The notes under the pieces were generated by a model. It made no database searches. It had not been told where the DNA came from and was given only the letters and a program-made list of their open reading frames with translations. Positions 38,000-49,955 of a DNA stretch of 64,000 nt are shown here, in pieces (the first letter of the stretch is position 1; the number at the start of each line of letters is the position of its first letter). This stretch comes from Nyssa sinensis (taxonomy: Eukaryota > Streptophyta > Magnoliopsida > Cornales > Nyssaceae), in the NCBI GenBank assembly GCA_008638375.1, contig VIRR01000553.1:124001-188000 (forward strand). The letters run 5' to 3'. Both the position numbers and the translations under genes were made by a program.

Positions 38000-40531
38000 A
38001 AAAAAAAAAAACCGAGATCTGACAGTGCAAGGTTGGAAGATATTTTGATGCTGATTAATTCAACCGCGTGGTTCAAGTTTGGTGATAATAGCGGGCTTGG
38101 CAGTGGAGGAGAGTGAGATTGATGAAGATGAGAGAGGAGACCAATAACGTTGAAATGAAAGGGATGAAAACCCATTTTTGAGAGAGAGAGAGAGAGTTAT
38201 AGACTTTTGATTGTTCATCTCCAACAATGTCTTTTGGAGTGATTGCTCTTGCAACATGATTCAGGGGTAGCGAATTACACACTGAAGTCGATTTTGTTTG
38301 GATTGTGATTCAGAAACTAATTCTTAAATTTTTTTTTTAAAGTATATTCAAAATTTTGTAATTAATTTTTTAAAAATTATGTAAAATATATTTGAATATG
38401 ATAATCTAAATTTAAAAAAAAAATGATTTAGAATGAGTTCGGTGCTTGTTTGGTTGGCGAGAAAACATGGAAAAGAGAGATGAAATAATAATATTTAAGT
38501 TAGGATAAAATTGTAAAATTACATCAACCATTAACACGTGATTCAGTCTACAAGTCGAAGGGAAGTATGTATAATTTCTCAAATTACAAAATCTCCCTCT
38601 AATCTTGATATATTTTTTAAAATAAATAAATAAAAATAAGTATAATTTATTTTTAAAATAATAATTTTAAAAAATAATTAAGAAGTAAACAAAGTAATAT
38701 CAAGATTCAAATCAAAAAAGGAAATAGGAATACACCAAGTACATGCAATTTTCTGCCTACAAATCCTAATTTTCCTAAGTCTTTCCTCACTTCTTCAAAT
38801 AATTTATTAACTTAATTATGAGAGAGTCCTTGATGGATACTACAATATTGTTTCATAACTCTTCCGGATAATCTTTTTTTTTTTTGTCTTGTAGAACGAA
38901 ACTCTTATTTGTATATTTTAAGACAAAATTTGGACAAAAATATTTCATATTTGAAAACATTAGTGTAGTTAAAATATAATTAACATATGAAAGTAAATTT
39001 ATGAAATACTTGGTCAATTTCACTTCCCAATTACTTTTGTTTATTTGAATAAAGAGAGGAATTAAGAGAAAAAAAAATTTGAGTGCATTTCATGCAACAC
39101 AACCATATATAAGGAAATATTTTAAATTATGTAATTAATGTGACATCAATGTCACATTATTCGAAATAAAATTTTGTGATACAATTTTAGTAGATGTAAC
39201 ATTGCTAGATTTCACGATTAACCAACCTCTCATACGAAAAAAATTATTCAATGGTCCTGACTCTTGACACAATGGTCCCAAAAATTAGTAGATGTAACAT
39301 TGTTACTAATGTGATTGCTCATATGATCGTTAAGACGATCAAATAATTGCTCCATACATACGACCGTTAAGAATAATTTTCTTAATCTAAAAAGTTCATG
39401 ATACATTTTTTTTATCTAAAAGATTCAAAAAACAAACTTTTAATACAAAAAGATTTAACTGTTAACTTTCATCTTAATACGATTTAAAAATATTATTGAT
39501 TAAACTAAAATAGTCTTCAAGATACATTTTTAAAAAAAATATTAAAAAATACATATATATATACTAACTTCTTTAATCCAAAATAAATCAAAATATTTTA
39601 TAAAGTAAAAATTTATTTTCTGGACCTTCTAGATAAAAAAAAAATGTTAATTTATTTTGGATTGAATAATTTATTTTATCAACTATTTAATATTTTTTTT
39701 AAAATATATATTAAAAGTTATTTTAGTCTATTCTTTAATATTTTTTTAATGATGTTAAGATGAAAATTTACAGTTGATTTTTTTTTCGTAGTAAAAGTTC
39801 ATACTTTGAATCTTTTAGAAATAAAAAATTTATTATGAATTTTTTTGATTAAAAAAATTATTTTAAAAACTTTCTAATATTATTTTTTATTATTTATTAG
39901 TTTTAATATAATACACCCAAAATAATAAATGTGCAACACATCAATAAAATACGTGAATAATTCTTGCAATTTTGATGATATATGTACGTTCATTTAACAA
40001 AGTAGATTACACCCGGCCCATAGTTCTCCGTTCTGCCCGACCATTACCTCCATTGCTCTATCCCACCTTTTCCTAGTTAAAATAATGATTTTAAAAAATA
40101 ATTAAAAAAAATCATATCAAAACAAAAACAAAACTGGAAAGTGAAATACAGTCGTAAGTATTCAACACTCGTAATTTGATTGACGCATATATTATATATG
40201 CATATGATCAAACGTACAATGAACAAGCGTGATATACGTACTAATCAAATTATAAATATAAATATTCGTAATTAACAGTAACATTCTTCAAATAAAAAAT
40301 TGATGTGTTATTTCCTTCGACCCCACAAATTTGACATGTCAACAGAAAAAATAAAATCTGTAATAAAATAAAGTTTGGCACCAGTGCTTGTTTGTGTTGT
40401 CAATTTCTGAAGTAACTTGAGAAGTCCATGAATTCTTCAAAGAAATGGCCACGCGAGAAGTAATCGCCGAGGTCGAAAATATGCGTCAGTTTCGAAGTCC
40501 ATGATTTGCCGAAGGAGATAGAGAAACGAAG

Positions 40532-40562
<31 letters not shown>

Positions 40563-40690
40563 CATACGCGCAGGAGAGAGGAGGAGTTCAAAAGTGAGGG
40601 AGAGAGAATGAAAAGTTTTATCGGGAAAAGTGTGGAGAGAGTTATTGTGTTTTTCGTCAAAAGGAATTGGTAATATCAAAGTTAGTGGAT
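38000..40690. other. AT-rich intergenic DNA with r1, r2 and r3 remnants, no gene
   Basis: r1-like sequence is at 38730-38880 (CCAAGTACATGCAATTTTCT; CACTTCTTCAAATAATTTAT). r2 is at 40015-40110 (TGCCCGACCATTACCTCCAT) and r3 at 40380-40450 (AATTCTTCAAAGAAATGGCC). These are diverged copies of the repeat unit of 1-10600. (GA)n tracts lie at about 38179-38196 and 40530-40559. No coding sequence is supported. Confidence 0.6.
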
Positions 40691-41144
40691 TGAAAAACGG
40701 AATTGTTTATTTATTTCTGGCTACCAAAACTGTCGAAATTATTTATTTTATTTTCGACATCGTAATTTGTTAGAAATATAAATTAATTTATCATATGAGT
40801 ATATTTCTGACATATTAAATTGTCGGTATTAGTTATTATTTTTGACGGTATCTATGTATCATCAGAATTAATTTATTAACAAAATTTAATTTTTGTGTTT
40901 ATGAATTTGATGTGGCATATTTTTGACGTACTCAGAGTCGGTATTAGTTAATTATTACCGACAACATCAATGTTGGTCAGAATTAATATATTATTTTCGA
41001 CAATACAGAGCTTCAAAAAATACGTCATCGAATTAACTTGATAATTCCGACATACAATTATTTCCTTAGCGAATATTGAATTTTACCGACGTTTTTAAAA
41101 TTGATGTATGATATGCATCGGTAAAAATGATATTTCTTGTAGTG
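40690..41144. mobile_element. CACTA (En/Spm-type) transposon end
   Basis: The sequence closes with TATTTCTTGTAGTG at 41131-41144, the complement of the CACTACAAGAAA terminus of plant CACTA elements. Inside it are repeated short motifs of subterminal type such as TTTTCGAC, TGTCGGTATTAG and GTCGGTATTAGTT. The matching left CACTACAAGAAA end was not found upstream, so this is a truncated or one-ended element. There is no transposase. Confidence 0.7.
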
Positions 41145-41156
41145 ACACTAATACAC

Positions 41157-41187
<31 letters not shown>

Positions 41188-41279
41188 TGATATGATATGT
41201 ATATATGTAAATACACCCACACTAATACACATTATTTATATATGTATTATAAAAATATATATAATTTTTAAGAAATTTT

Positions 41280-42114
41280 TTTTTTACGAAAAAATCGGTT
41301 CTCGGGTTGGGTCGGTTTACCCAACCAACCCGAAAAAATCAGTTCTAAAACTAACCCAACCGGAACCTTCTTTCGAACCGATTGAACCTGACCAATTTAG
41401 TTCAGATTTGGGTTGGTTCGGGTCAGGTCTACGTTCTCGAATTTTTGTGCACCCCTAGTGACAGGGGTGCAATTTGGGCAGGACAATCCAAATTCAACCT
41501 GAGCCTTGCCCGCTTTTTTTGGGATTTGGACTTTATTTTTTACATTTTGAATTGAACTCGGGCAAATTAAAGAACTCAAGCCTGATCTAAATTAAGGTTG
41601 GACTTGAGTTAAGACTTTGAAAACCTGAGTCCAACCCGAACCCGAATTTAATATTTTATATATCATATTTTTTATACTTTAGTTATCCATCATTAGATTA
41701 ATAGAAATTCTTTACAAGAATTACTATTTACATTTTTATAATTTCAAAAACATGTTCACCTTTAACATTTGTTTTAAAATTAAATTGTGTTGAATGAATT
41801 ATTTTAATGAATGTTGGTTTCTTTTAAAAGGAAAAATTGAGAGAAATTATTGAAACTTTTAGAATAGAATCAAAATAAGAAAAAAGAAAACAATTTATTA
41901 AAGAAATCGTGAATAAAATTTAAATATTTGAATTAACAATCGGGTTCAGGCCAAACTCGAGTTGAACCCGATACTATTGAATTCTAATTTGGGTTGGGTT
42001 GGGGTCGAATTGGGTTGTTTGGGTTCAGGCCTAGCTCGATTTGACTATCTTAGAACTTGGGTTGGGTTTGGACATGACTTAACTCGAGTCCGGCCCGCCC
42101 GACTTGCACCCTTA
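41280..42114. mobile_element. Two adjoining hAT-like non-autonomous elements
   Basis: The second element (41462-42114) opens CAGGGGTGCAATTTGGGC and closes GCCCGACTTGCACCCTTA, an imperfect terminal inverted repeat. The interior is rich in GGGTTGGGTT and AACCCGA words. The first piece (41280-41459) ends GTGCACCCCTA just before it and looks like the right end of a related element. Neither has an ORF with transposase motifs. An exact 8-bp duplication could not be shown (CCTAGTGA against TATGTGAG). Confidence 0.6.
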
Positions 42115-42412
42115 TATGTGAGGGGCAAGAAAGTCATTTAATTTTTTGACAATTTGACTCAAAAACTAATAAAATATTAAAGACAATTTCGTAAATTTAT
42201 GTTTGCCCATTAACTCCGTTAAGGAGACAAATTTGATAAGGTAGTGTAATGTAATTTCAGAAACCTCAAGAGTTTTATTTGCAATTGTCAAAGAACCGAG
42301 AAGAGGAAAGTGCAATTTACTCAAATGTTTAATAAAGAGAATTTTTCAATACGAGGGTCAGAAATTATTCATAATTTTGTTATTAAACCAAAATTAATGA
42401 AGTCCATTGTTT

Positions 42413-43807
42413 AGGGTTGTAAATGAGCCATGTCGAGTTAAGTAGTGGGTTGTTCAAGCTTGGGTTGTTCAAGCTTGAGTTGTTAAGATAAATGAATTTC
42501 AAATTGTGATTAAGCTTGCCATATTTATTTCTCAACTCGATCTCAAAAAAGCCTATAATTGAGCAGATCGCGAGCCGAGCTTGAGTAGCTTGATATTTTA
42601 TATAATATTAAACTACTTATTGAGCCGAACCCAATGAATTAAAAAAGTTTCAACAGATGTTTAAAGTTGATTTATTTATCTCACGAGCTAATTTCAAATG
42701 AACCTGTAATTAAGATGATAACAAGTCAAGCTTGTTGTGGTAAAAAAAATTAGTAAAGCTAGAACAACGACAAAGATAGCTTTTAGGGATTCTTGCAAGT
42801 CAATAAAAAGTAAACGACGTCACCGAAGAGGTCATGGTGATGGCCATTCTGACAATCAATTCAGAGGAAGGGTGAAAGAATTAATCTTAATAGAGGAATA
42901 TGACTTATGATTTTAATGTGAACCTTGCCTCATTTATATAGCAAATTAGTTACGCTCCATGACAGAATCTTATGTGGAGTAAATGATAAAATTTCTATAT
43001 TAATTGGATAAGCTCAAAGTGACAGTTTCTTTGTTGGCCTACGACCATAACAAGAACTTTAGATCTTTAAGTAATGACTTGTGACCAAAAAAAGTGCCAT
43101 TCCCTTATGGTGCTTAATTAAAAAAATCTTAATTAACCAAAAAAGAAACCAAAAAAAAAAAAATTCTTGTGACCAATTAGTTTTAAGGCAATAACTTCTG
43201 CTTTCAATTTGTGAAATAAGCATTTCATGGCATTATATAATTTCTCACTTAAATAAATATATATATTTAGGGATGACAATTTGCTCTGCCCCATCCCATC
43301 GGATGTTCATAATCGGCATAAGCTTTTAAAAACTCGTTCGAGTTCAGGGCGAGTTTGGCAGATGATCACCCTACCTCATTTGTATATTAAATTTCTTTTT
43401 TATCCCTAAGTTATACTATTTTTACCAATAAACCATATTATATAAAATGAGTTTTTTCATACTACTTTTTTTTTGTGTTGGTTATTTTATAATTACCAAC
43501 CAAAGAATTTTTTTAACTTACATTAGAAAAATAAATTCAGGATTAGGGGCAGAGAATATAAACGGAGTCAGAATTGGAAAAGGCACATCCCACCCAAACT
43601 TAAATATCACTCAAGTTGTTGTTTGAATTTTTTAACCTACGCTCTAGCTTGAACATGACTCAAGTTGTTGTTTAAGTTGAGCTTTTCCAATATTTACATG
43701 AGCTGAACTCAAGCATGCTAGATTAAACCGAGTTCAAATACTATAAAACTTTATCAAGCTAAGCTTGAACACTCTATAACTCATTTTGTCTCGCTTCATT
43801 TACGATC
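42413..43807. mobile_element. Possible hAT-like element with internal insertions
   Basis: Left end GGGTTGTAAATGAGCC and right end CTCGCTTCATTTACGATC are imperfect inverted repeats. Both ends are followed inward by AGCTTGAG/CTCAAGCT-type words. The middle holds a further piece opening GGGATGACAATTTGCTC at 43270 that looks like another small element. The middle is otherwise AT-rich and non-coding. Borders are inferred from terminal symmetry only. Confidence 0.4.
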
Positions 43808-44018
43808 TTTTTTACAAACCAACATCCATTTCATCAAAAATTCCCAGCACACTAAACTCATTTGAAATATACATGTGTATATATATACACTCGCGCACGA
43901 ACACACATATAAGGTAGGGTTATTCCCACCTCCATTAACAGTGTTTTGGTCACTTGCACTCCCTGCCACTCTCTATCATGGGAGTGGAAATATTGTTAAG
44001 GGAGTAGGAATAGAGGTA

Positions 44019-44020
<2 letters not shown>

Positions 44021-44055
<35 letters not shown>
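44021..44055. repeat. (AT)n tract at the left edge of the viral cluster
   Basis: An uninterrupted AT run of about 35 bp runs straight into truncated RNase H sequence at 44056. A second AT run bounds the other end of the cluster at 53011. Confidence 0.95.
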
Positions 44056-44056
<1 letters not shown>

Positions 44057-44289
44057 CTTGCCAGCGTGCAAAAATCTGTTTGGATGCAATGTTTTTAACA
44101 TCTTTGTCCAAAATATGTTTAGCACTTTTGTAATCAATTTTAACTAAAAATTTTTGATTGAGTAAATCGGATTGAAATTTGGATATGCATAAAACAAGAG
44201 ATAAAATTTCTCTTTTAATAGTACTATAATTTAACTGAGTAGAATTCCAAATTCCTGAATGATAACAGATAATCTGTTCGGCAGAATCT
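44056..44289 (-). pseudogene. Viral RNase H fragment, truncated
   Basis: Near-identical to 47330-47567. It holds the middle and late part of RNase H, then ends inside the (AT)n tract; on the other side it breaks at about 44290 into movement-protein sequence. No start, no RT, and no C-terminal end remain. Confidence 0.88.
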
Positions 44290-44290
44290 A

Positions 44291-44638
44291 GCTCCAATTC
44301 CTAAGAGATTGTTCCTGGTCATCTAGATCTAAATGGAAGTCTTCACTGTTTACTGTATCTGAGATATCTGGGAGAGAATAAGCAAATGAAGAGGAAGAAG
44401 ATGATGATTTGGACCTGAATAGCTTATTCATGACTGCTGTAATTGGTTGGACTAAACAAAGTTTTACAGAGTCTTAACTTTGGATAGCTGTATGGTTCAT
44501 GGTCTTCTTTCCTAGAATGTATGGGATGTTATCTTGAGACTGGTCAGCTGGTCCTGACATACCCCTAACTAACATACCTTATTCAAGCCATTAGCAACCT
44601 TTTATCCTGTGGCCCTAAACGCTCTCTTAGCTCAGCGG
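44291..44638 (-). pseudogene. Viral movement-protein N-terminus (about 47 codons) and leader, fragment
   Basis: Direct repeat of 46855-47199. The MP start ATG is at 44431-44429 and the frame is cut at 44291. 44432-44638 is the untranslated region upstream of the start. The leader breaks at the same point (TAGCTCAG) as in the second copy, then joins coat-protein sequence in the opposite orientation. Confidence 0.82.
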
Positions 44639-46138
44639 CCTCTCCCTACAAAACTTCTACACCAGACGAACATACATCTCAATCATCTAGAAAAATCATG
44701 GAACAAAACAACTATACAAACCAATGCCTAGTCACAATAGGCAAACAACTAGATAAGATTGAATCCATAATCGACAAACATCCAGTTTCTCAATCTTCAT
44801 CCAGTTCTTCATTTGAAAAACCCTTAGTCAAGCTACCTGAAATTAGAAAACCTCATCCAAAAGATAATCCTAAGGACACTAATGCCTTAGAACAGATCCA
44901 GAAAATGCTTCAGGAACTTAAAAATTCGGTTAAACCAGAAACAAGTTCTTCTCATACAGTAACAGCAATAGAAAAAGCTACACCCTCTGAAACATCAGAA
45001 TCATCAACTGATGATGAACTCTCTACTCTTCCCAATCCTATTTTAGAACATCCAAAACTCATAGACCAACTCCAGGGTCTGTCAGTAAATAAAATCCAAC
45101 GTCCATACTTCAATCCTCCTACCAACATCACAACCACTAGGTACAGTCGTCCTATTCCCCCCGATCTCCACATAGAGAATCATAACCAATTCTCTATCTC
45201 AGCTGATCGTCTCTATGAATGGAACATAGATGGTCATTCAGAACAAGAAATCATCAACAAACTTCGAAATATGGCTATGACTGCCAATTTTTACATCGAG
45301 AGAAATGGTACCTCTCAAAATGATGTTGTCATCCAGTTAACTCTAGGTTTCACAGGAAAACTCCTTACTTGGTGGGAAAATCATCTCACTCAGGAAACCA
45401 GAGATTCAATTATCCATGCAGTCAAACGTGACCCAGAAGGTCTCCCTATTTTTGATGAAACAATAGGTCGTGCAGAACTTGACGGAGTCAACACACTCAT
45501 ATACACTATTACCAAACATTTCATAGGAACTCCTAGTCATGTAACTGCTAGGATCCATGATCAATTAACCAACCTTCGTTGTCCAACTCTTAGTGACTTC
45601 GAATGGTATGCAGAAGTATTCTATACCAAAGTCATGCTCAGAAATGATAGTGACTCACCATTCTAGAAAGAAAAATTCATCAATGGTCTCCCCAGTCTTT
45701 TTGCTCATAAGATTAGGGAACATCTTAGTAAAGATACAGGAACCATAGACTATCCCAGTCTTACATACGGAGATATCATATGCATTGTTCGCAAAGAAGG
45801 TATGCGGATGTGCATAGATATGAAACTCAGAAACCAAGAATCCAGAGACAAAAGCAAAGCCAAATACGAATTAGGCAATTTCTGCGTCCAATATGGTTTA
45901 CCATCCATTGCACCTTCCAAACGAAGATCATCCAGATATCATCCAGAGAGACATCATAGATCTCACAAAACACATAAGAGTCATTCACTTGGCCATCGCC
46001 ATAGTCACAAATCCAGAAAATCTCATCACCAAGGTGAATCCAGCAACAAACACACCCGAAAATACTACAAAACCAATCGTAGGAAACGAACATCCACAAG
46101 TAAGACCACCCGCAAGGCTACATCATCTGATGTTTGCT
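44639..46138 (+). pseudogene. Viral coat-protein region of ORF1, broken
   Basis: The frame is open from the left junction through the ATG at 44698, so that ATG is probably an internal methionine of the polyprotein. The region has a Ser- and Thr-rich acidic part, then the conserved capsid core (around LLTWWENHL near residue 220), then a strongly basic Lys/Arg/His/Ser tail from about 45915, as in caulimovirid capsids. A TAG at 45664-45666 interrupts the frame; the same frame resumes and runs to 46138. The piece is cut at the inversion junction just before the place where the Cys-His zinc knuckle of the family would be expected. It cannot give a complete capsid protein. Confidence 0.85.
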
Positions 46139-46995
46139 GATCCTAACATTTCCATCTTGAAGTTGTTGTATGAATTCTACATTAGTTTCACTGTGTTGAG
46201 GTATTGGATGATTCTCATTTGTAATGGTCCAAGAAGTTGGAAAAGTAACATCAGACCATTGGATCTGCTTTGAGACCTCAATGTTAGATCCTTCAGCATA
46301 AGACTGAATAAGCATGGTTTTGTCTTTAGGACTACGTTTGAGGGCAAGTGCATTCAAATTGGTTTTGAAACACTTATAGTAGATCCTATAGACTAAGGCT
46401 AACTGTTTGGATCCTTCTAGCATATTTAGGCCAGAGGTTTGTATGTGAAGAGTAAAGGCTTTCAAGAGATGAGTATCCTGAAGATTAATTGTAAAATCTG
46501 GATAACAATCAAAGTGGACTGGACCTTGATTCATGAGGGATTCTAAGAGACCTAAAAGACTATCATGCCATTGAACATGTCGGCATCTCTAAAGGCTATT
46601 AGAACTGAGGCGTTGAGACCTCTACGGATGAGAGGATTGATACCAACTTGTATCAAACCTATATGAATGAAATTGTAACCATTTTTAATGTGTTCTCGGA
46701 TGGTTGTTGGACTAAATAATTGATGGATGGTTTGGTCTTTGGTAAGAGCGTAGGCATGTTCTACGGTCTTAACATTAAGAGAACTAGAGAATGTTTTGGA
46801 TTTAAGCCATGAGGAAGTTGAATGATAGATCTGGTTGACAGGGACCTTAGGGATGCTCCAATTCCTAAGAGATTGTTCCTGGTCATCTAGATCTAAATGG
46901 AAGTCTTCACTGTTTACTGTATCTGAGATATCTAGGAGAGAAGAAGCAAATGAAGAGGAAGAAGATGATGATTTGGACCTGAATAGCTTATTCAT
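46118..46995 (-). pseudogene. Viral movement-protein region of ORF1, frameshifted
   Basis: Starts at the ATG 46995-46993 with a Ser-rich N-terminus. The conserved core of 30K-type movement proteins lies around GLIQVGINPLIRRGLN. The protein would widen plasmodesmata for cell-to-cell spread. A frameshift near 46545-46556 ends the first frame at 46552; the rest continues in another frame to about 46140, where the inversion junction with coat-protein sequence cuts it. It is therefore frameshifted and severed from the capsid part. Confidence 0.83.
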
Positions 46996-47199
46996 GACTG
47001 CTGTAATTGGTTGGACTAAACAAAGTTTTACAGAGTCTTAACTTTGGATAGCTGTATGGTTCATGGTCTTCTTTCCTAGAATGTATGAGATGTTATCTTG
47101 AGACTGGTCAGCTGGTCCTGACATACCCCTAACTAACATACCTTATCCAAGCCATTAGCAACCTTTTATCCTGTGGCCCTAAACGCTCTCCTAGCTCAG
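46996..47199 (-). other. Viral leader upstream of the movement protein
   Basis: Non-coding sequence upstream of the MP start, 204 bp, near-identical to 44432-44638. It ends at CTGAGCTAGG (minus strand), where it joins the ORF1/ORF2 border of another piece. No tRNA-Met primer site was seen in it. Confidence 0.7.
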
Positions 47200-49055
47200 G
47201 GGAAGACTATTTGAGCTTGTCCTTCCTCCCGCTAATTTTTGGGCTGCAAAAATTCACGAGTGAGAAAGTCAGGAATGCTGTTGGATGCACCGGGGATATA
47301 TTGTATATCAAAATCAAAAACAGATAAAATAGCTTGCCAGCGTGCAAAAATCTGTTTGGATGCAATGTTTTTAACATCTTTGTCCAAAATATGTTTAGCA
47401 CTTTTGCAATCAATTTTAACTAAAAATTTTTGATTGAGTAAATCGGATTGAAATTTGGATATGCATAAAACAAGAGATAAAATTTCTCTTTTAATAGTAC
47501 TATAATTTAACTGAGTAGAATTCCAAATTCCTGAATGATAACAGATAATCTGTTCGGCAGAATCTGGAGCTAGACATTGACTAAGAATGCCGCCATAACC
47601 AATATCGGAGGCATCAGTTTGAACAATTTTGAATGCAAAAGGAGAAAGGATACCAAGACAAGGAAGAGTCTTGACATAATGTTTAACTTTTTGAACAATG
47701 GCTATATGAGCAGGTGTCCATGGAGATGGATTACTGCGAAGACGATCAAAGAGTAATTTACACTGAGACCGAAGATTTGGATAGAAATCGGATATATAAT
47801 TAAGAGATCCTAGAAAACGTTGTAATTGGGTTTTCTCTAAGATCTGATCAGGGAATTTGTCTGCAAATTGAATAGATCGTTGGATGGGTTCGATCTGGCC
47901 ATGGGAAATATCAAAGCCTAAGAATCTAATGGATGTTTGAAATAATTTTAATTTACTGGATGAAAGAACTAGACCGTTTTTCTTGATCACATTGAGAAAT
48001 GAATATAAATGTTTCCAATATTGATCAATGGAATCAGAAAAAATAAGAACATCATCAATGTATACAATGATATGACTGGAGTATGGATTAAAGATGTCAT
48101 TCATGACATTCTGAAACTCACTGGGTGCGTTCTTAAGACCGAATGGTATTACATTCCACTCATAATGACCGAAAGGAGTGGTGAATGCAGTTTTGTATCT
48201 ATCTGACTCATGAATCTGGATTTGCCAAAATCCTGATTTCATATCAAATTTACTGAAGATGGTTGCTGTATGAAGCCTATTAATTAGGTCTCTTTTATTA
48301 GGGATGGGATACCTAATCCATTCGAGAACTTTATTTAATGGTTTATAATTGATAACTAGACGAGGAACACCACGTTCAATTTTAGAATTTTTGTTGACAT
48401 AAAAAGCTAAACAGGACCATGGGGATTTGGATGGACGAATGATTTGCTTTTGAAGCAATTGATTTATTTCTGTATGACAGAGTTCCATTAAAGCTTGACT
48501 CATTTGGATTGGTCTGGCTTTAGTGGGGATGCTTTTCTCACTAAAATCTTTGACATAAGGAAGACGAATAACATGTTGTTTCCTATGCCAAAATGCTGTG
48601 GGAAGATCAGAACAAACTTCTCGTTGAAGAAGGGATTCAAACTTTTGAATATCTAATTGGATAGAAGGTTTAAGAAGCTGTTGTTCTGTTCTTTTGTATT
48701 GTATTTCTGCTAAGAGGAAATCAACATGGGACTTCTTCTTAGAGAGAAGATTGACTGTATGTTTGATAGAAAGATCCTGAAGAGATTGGATTTCTCTAGA
48801 CTAAGGATTTCTAACAAATTTAAACTGGACGGTTTAGCCTAATGGTGTGGTTGTAAGGCCGTCACTATCTGTGGTAAATGGATAAAGAAGACACATAAAC
48901 GGATTACCAAGGATGACTTCATCGGACATATTTTTGACGAGAACGAATGGAGTTTTGAAGCAAACATTATCTTGACACACATGTGCATCAGATAATTTGT
49001 ATTGGATGTTCATACTGGTACCATTAGCAGAACGAAGACAACTGTAACCGCACTT
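47200..49055 (-). pseudogene. Viral protease, reverse transcriptase and RNase H region; RT-RH frame intact
   Basis: The minus-strand frame is open from about 48800 to a TAG at 47232-47234 (423 codons from the first ATG, 48503). RT motifs are FSKFDMKSGFWQI, FGLKNAPSEFQ, the catalytic YIDDVLIFS, and LGFDISHG. RNase H follows, with TDASDIGYGG, IKREILSL, KIDCKSAKHIL and a late aspartate in SIPDFLTRE. Upstream (48810-49050) is the later half of the retroviral-type aspartic protease with VILGNPF; the catalytic DTG part is cut off at 49055. In-frame TAA at 48834-48836 and TAG at 48801-48803 separate protease and RT. The enzyme would copy pregenomic RNA to DNA in the cytoplasm; here it has no promoter or start of its own. 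Confidence 0.9.
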
Positions 49056-49487
49056 GCTGCAAAACAGTTAATGTCCTTAGTAAGGAACAACAACTCATCC
49101 TAGATCTTATCACAAATGTTGAAAATCCAGATCTCAAATCTCAGTACCTAAACCAATGCAAAAATCTTTAGGAACTGAATCATCCAAATCTTCTTTTCCG
49201 GTTATTTCATCTAAACCCCCTATCCAGGTTGATAAAATCTTTGATAGATTTACTTCATCCAAACCAATAACCATCCAGGATCTACATACAGAAGTTAAAC
49301 AAACCAAGAAAGAAATTTCTAGGTTAAATCAACTCATTCAATCCTTACAAATCCAACAAGATTCTTTGAATCAGAAAGTTGAAACTCATCTTCTTTCTCC
49401 TCATCCAATTTTTGCTGATCCAATACCCTCTGCAGAACCCACGAAAAACAGGATAAATTCCTAGACACTATCTCTAGGATTGACTTC
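49053..49487 (+). pseudogene. Viral ORF1 linker between coat protein and protease, fragment
   Basis: The plus frame from the junction (KTVNVLSKEQQLILDLI) resembles the conserved stretch that follows the capsid zinc knuckle in caulimovirids. It stops at TAG near 49170; a shifted frame (49156-49464) continues with a heptad-rich, probably coiled-coil part around EISRLNQLIQSLQIQQDSL. The piece ends at about 49487, joined to ORF2 through a shared GTGGCAT. Confidence 0.65.
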
Positions 49488-49765
49488 CAGAAATGTGGCA
49501 TTTCATTCCTTCTCATCCTTCAAAATCTGTCAAATGGTACAAAGCCATTCTCATTCATTCAGGCTCAGTACGATTTGAAGACATCCAGAGTAAACAGGAT
49601 CCATCCATAATCCTCTACCAAAAATTCATTATAGTCAACTTCATCCAGCAAACGTCCTGGGGATCTCATCCCTCCCAGCTTCGATCTATCCCTAACTCTT
49701 TCGTTCAGTATTCTTATTACGACTATATTGATGCATTCAGCAAATCTCTTCTCATTCAAAATGAA
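49488..49765 (+). pseudogene. Viral ORF2 internal fragment
   Basis: Near-identical to 51517-51794 of the longer ORF2 copy, same orientation, without start or end. It joins the orphan piece at about 49765, just after the shared CATTCAAAATGAAA. Confidence 0.85.
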
Positions 49766-49955
49766 AGGAAAGGTAGACATTCTCAATTCATGGAAAACGT
49801 TCATGACTCAACGCTGTGAACATATTCTTTTCTTTGATTATGTTGAGAATTTCTATAATAATCCTGCTCAGTGTCAACCCTTAACCAAAACTCGTTGGCT
49901 TAAGGAAGTCCAATCTACCGTCTCTTCTTCTCATCCCCCGGTAGGGACTATCCTC
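49766..49955 (+). other. Orphan viral-like coding piece, not found elsewhere in the cluster
   Basis: A frame open across both junctions (49728-49991) gives a stretch with SWKTFMTQRCEHILFF and WLKEVQ. It is absent from the other viral copies here. By position it may be another part of the polyprotein or of ORF2, or host filler DNA captured in repair. I cannot decide. Confidence 0.4.

Noticed and set aside
41394..41600. ORFs in the GGTTGGGTT-rich region as genes
   Set aside because: They lie inside small hAT-like elements with terminal inverted repeats and show no protein motif.
45893..46273. 126-codon plus-strand ORF over the coat-protein tail
   Set aside because: It overlaps the basic coat-protein tail in another frame and crosses the inversion junction into antisense movement-protein sequence, so it is a shadow.
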